NCBI GenBank assembly: GCA_016938875.1
Contig: JAFGTV010000014.1
Span: 1-33,534 of the forward strand
Length of the DNA: 33,534 bases
Reading direction: 5' to 3'
From: Paracoccaceae bacterium
GTDB taxonomy: Bacteria; Pseudomonadota; Alphaproteobacteria; Rhodobacterales; Rhodobacteraceae
In this document: piece after piece, positions 31,672 to 33,534 of the stretch
Layout of the letters: every line of letters starts with the position of its first letter
Position numbering within the stretch: position 1 is the first letter of the stretch
The notes under the pieces: model-generated
Told to the model about the DNA's origin: nothing
Seen by the model: only the letters and a program-made list of their open reading frames with translations
Databases searched by the model: none
Translations under genes and position numbers: made by a program

Positions 31672-33288
31672 GTGACCAAACGGATTGTCATTCTGGGGGG
31701 CGGCTTTGGCGGGATGTACGCCGCGCGCGCGCTGCATCGCCGGCTGGGCGACGCGGCCCGGATCGAGTTGATCAACGCCGACAACTACTTTGTCTTTCAG
31801 CCGCTTTTGCCCGAGGTGGGGGCGGGCTCGATCACGCCGGGCCACGCGGTTTCGCCGCTGCGTTTCTTGTTGCAGGGCGTCTATGTGCGCAAGGCGGTGA
31901 TCGACAGCGTCGATTTCGAACGCCGCGTGGTCACCGTCTTTCAGGGGGTGCAGCGCCTGCCGACCGAGGTGCCCTATGACCACCTGGTGGTCGCGCTGGG
32001 GCAGGGGGTGGACCTGTCGCGCATGCCCGGCCTGGAAGAGCACGCGCTGAAGATGAAAACGCTGGAGGATGCCCGCCGCCTGCGCGAGCATGTGATCGAG
32101 CGGCTGGAACATGCCCAGATCAGCCAACTGCCCGAAACCAAGCGCAGCGCGCTGACCTTTACCGTGGTCGGCGGTGGCTTTTCCGGGGTCGAGACCGTGG
32201 GCGAGTTGAAAGAACTGATCGACCGCTCGCTGCCCTTCTATCCCGATATCGACCCCTCGGAGGTTCGGGTTTTCCTGATCGAATACGCCAACCGGATCCT
32301 CGGCGAGATGCCCGAGCGGCTGGGAACCTATGCCGCCGCCGCCCTGACCCGGCGCGGGATCGAGGTCAAGCTGGGCACCGGCGTGGCCAGCGCCACGGGC
32401 ACCCAGCTGGTGACCTCGGACGGAGAGGTGATCGACACCCGCACCATCGTGGCCACCATTGGCAACGCCCCACTGCCCGTGGTGCGCCGGATGGACCTGC
32501 CGTTCGCCCATGGCCGCATCGCGGTCGAGCGCAGCCTGCGGGTGCAGGGGCGCGACAATATCTGGGCGCTGGGCGACTGCGCGATGATCCCGCTCAAGGA
32601 GGGCGCGCAGGAGCGGTCCGATTTCGCCCCCCCCACCGCCCAGTTCGCCGTGCGCGAGGCCAAGCTGATCGCGCGCAACATCGCCGCCGTCATCGAGGGT
32701 AAGCCGGCCAAGCCCTTTGCCTACAAGTCCAAGGGCGCGATGGCCTCGCTGGGTGCACGGCGCGGGGTGGCCGACGTGATGGGGGTGCAGCTGACCGGGT
32801 TTGTGGCCTGGATCGTCTGGCGGATGTATTACCTGGCCTTCCTGCCGGGCATGGCCACGCGGATCAAGGTGCTGCTGAACTGGGTTCTGGATGGGCTGAG
32901 CCCGCGCAGCGTCGTGCAGTTGCGCGCCTATGTGCCGCCGCAGCTGCGCCACGTTTATTACCGCGCGGGCGATCGCGTCTACGATGCCGGCAGCCGCTCT
33001 GACGGGTTTTACACCGTCGTCAGCGGTGCGGTCGAGATGACCCGCCCCGATCCCGAAACCGGCGAGATGACGACCCGCGTGATCGGCCCCGGCGGCCATT
33101 TCGGCGAACGCCTGATCTTGGGCGCCACCCGGCGCAAGACCACCGTGCGCGCGGTCGAAGATACCAAGGTGCTGGTCATGGAGCGCGACGAATTCATGAA
33201 GCTGGCCGAAGGGGTCGCGGCGTTTCGCGACTATTTCCGCCCCTACATGGAGCGCCACGGCGTGAAATGGCCCCCCGAACAAGGCTGA
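31672..33288 (+). CDS. Type II NADH dehydrogenase fused to a cyclic-nucleotide-binding-like domain
   Basis: Membrane-associated flavoprotein of 538 residues passing electrons from NADH to quinone without pumping protons. An FAD dinucleotide motif ILGGGFGGMYAA is near the N-terminus, the NADH motif VVGGGFSGVETVGEL follows, then NIWALGDCAMI (FAD ribityl site) and a hydrophobic/amphipathic segment with WIVWRMYYLAFLPG. Residues about 425-530 form a cNMP-binding-like beta-roll: FGERLILG (E479) and R488-K-T-T-V, with E and R nine apart as in true cyclic-nucleotide cassettes. The GTG start at 31672 is supported by AGGAGA. Usual NDH-2 proteins are about 430 residues, so the extra length is the added domain. 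Confidence 0.9.
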   Translation: MTKRIVILGGGFGGMYAARALHRRLGDAARIELINADNYFVFQPLLPEVGAGSITPGHAVSPLRFLLQGVYVRKAVIDSVDFERRVVTVFQGVQRLPTEVPYDHLVVALGQGVDLSRMPGLEEHALKMKTLEDARRLREHVIERLEHAQISQLPETKRSALTFTVVGGGFSGVETVGELKELIDRSLPFYPDIDPSEVRVFLIEYANRILGEMPERLGTYAAAALTRRGIEVKLGTGVASATGTQLVTSDGEVIDTRTIVATIGNAPLPVVRRMDLPFAHGRIAVERSLRVQGRDNIWALGDCAMIPLKEGAQERSDFAPPTAQFAVREAKLIARNIAAVIEGKPAKPFAYKSKGAMASLGARRGVADVMGVQLTGFVAWIVWRMYYLAFLPGMATRIKVLLNWVLDGLSPRSVVQLRAYVPPQLRHVYYRAGDRVYDAGSRSDGFYTVVSGAVEMTRPDPETGEMTTRVIGPGGHFGERLILGATRRKTTVRAVEDTKVLVMERDEFMKLAEGVAAFRDYFRPYMERHGVKWPPEQG

Positions 33289-33308
33289 GCCGGCCAGGGG
33301 GGGCCGGC
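33289..33308 (+). repeat. Stem-loop immediately after the NDH-2 stop codon
   Basis: GCCGGCC and GGCCGGC are perfect seven-base arms around AGGGGG, starting at the base after the TGA stop. No T-run follows, so this may be a Rho-assisted end or 3' stabiliser. Confidence 0.4.
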
Positions 33309-33405
33309 GGGCAATCCGTGCCCGACTCTATCTCGCGATCCGACCGACAACGATCCTGATCCCCGCAAGCCCCTCAAAAGCGGCCTCCAGCGGCCGATTT
33401 TGGTC

Positions 33406-33432
33406 TTGTTTTCCAAAGGTGGCCCCGATAAA
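33406..33432 (+). promoter_or_regulatory. Possible promoter of tRNA-Ser
   Basis: TTGTTT (33406-33411) and GATAAA (33427-33432) are 15 bases apart and end ten bases before the mature tRNA. The spacing is short, so the call is tentative. Confidence 0.28.
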
Positions 33433-33441
33433 CCGCTCGAC

Positions 33442-33531
33442 GGAGATGTGGCCGAGTGGTCGAAGGCGCTCCCCTGCTAAGGGAGTAGGCGGGAAACCGT
33501 CTCGAGGGTTCGAATCCCTTCGTCTCCGCCA
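33442..33531 (+). tRNA. tRNA-Ser (anticodon GCU)
   Basis: Class II tRNA with a long variable arm. The acceptor arms GGAGATG and CGTCTCC pair (one G-U). The anticodon stem CTCCC/GGGAG encloses CTGCTAA, with anticodon GCT at 33476-33478 (reads AGC/AGU serine codons). The T arm GAGGGTTCGAATCCCTT is standard and CCA is encoded (33529-33531). Complete within the window. Confidence 0.97.
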
Positions 33532-33534
33532 CCA

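Noticed and set aside
1-33534. CRISPR arrays, insertion sequences, prophage or integrative elements
   Set aside because: No spaced direct repeats, transposase, integrase or phage genes were seen. The terminal tRNA-Ser could be an attachment site, but the sequence beyond it is not in the window.

Overview
The window is high-GC DNA that reads as a chromosomal segment of an alphaproteobacterium of the Rhodobacterales (Rhodobacteraceae/Roseobacter type). This rests on protein style, on the pairings lysC-ptsP, apt near mtnP and topA-dprA, on the thrC / M16 peptidase / GNAT run, on DctPQM TRAP and NitT/TauT-type ABC uptake systems, and on an FNR-type box before a cytochrome c peroxidase. Coding density is high. 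I see no prophage, insertion sequence, integrase or CRISPR array. The species cannot be named from the sequence alone.

Layout. 1-3769 (minus): 5' part of topA, then dprA and tldD. 3770-4229: a 460-base spacer rich in inverted repeats. 4230-8978 (plus): thrC, an M16 zinc protease and a RimJ-type acetyltransferase, overlapping end to start, then an FAD-linked D-2-hydroxyacid dehydrogenase. 9098-11024: apt and mtnP on minus (adenine salvage from methylthioadenosine), separated by a small ribbon-helix-helix-like gene on plus with a perfect 12-base palindrome upstream. 11216-14564: a SulP transporter, a flavin reductase-like protein, a GNAT and a VOC protein of different base composition. 14725-19423 (minus): DUF1178 and a short-chain dehydrogenase, then lysC and ptsP. 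19559-21380 (plus): exported glutathione peroxidase, ThpR/LigT and an unrecognised 160-residue protein. 21377-23645 (minus): waaA (Kdo transferase) overlapping a threonine dehydratase-like gene. 23860-28814 (plus): di-haem cytochrome c peroxidase with an FNR-type box, then TRAP dctP-dctQ-dctM and an isocitrate lyase/PEP mutase-family lyase. 28818-31459 (minus): a three-gene NitT/TauT-type ABC importer. 31672-33288 (plus): a type II NADH dehydrogenase fused to a cyclic-nucleotide-binding-like domain. 33442-33531: tRNA-Ser(GCU).

Functional threads. Amino-acid biosynthesis is represented by lysC and thrC, purine salvage by mtnP and apt, and the envelope by waaA. Redox and peroxide functions are the peroxidase, the exported Gpx and NDH-2. 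Two uptake systems converge at 28814/28818. Each has a stem-loop between the binding-protein gene and the membrane-component genes, a usual way to make more binding protein than permease.

Most of the window is ordinary. The points most worth a second look are the tldD-thrC junction, where I would expect an aa3-type cytochrome oxidase operon in relatives and instead find a hairpin-dense spacer; the RHH-like gene with its possible operator; the NDH-2/cNMP-domain fusion; and the TRAP-lyase operon of unknown substrate. Coordinates and motif positions were read by eye; no database search was run.
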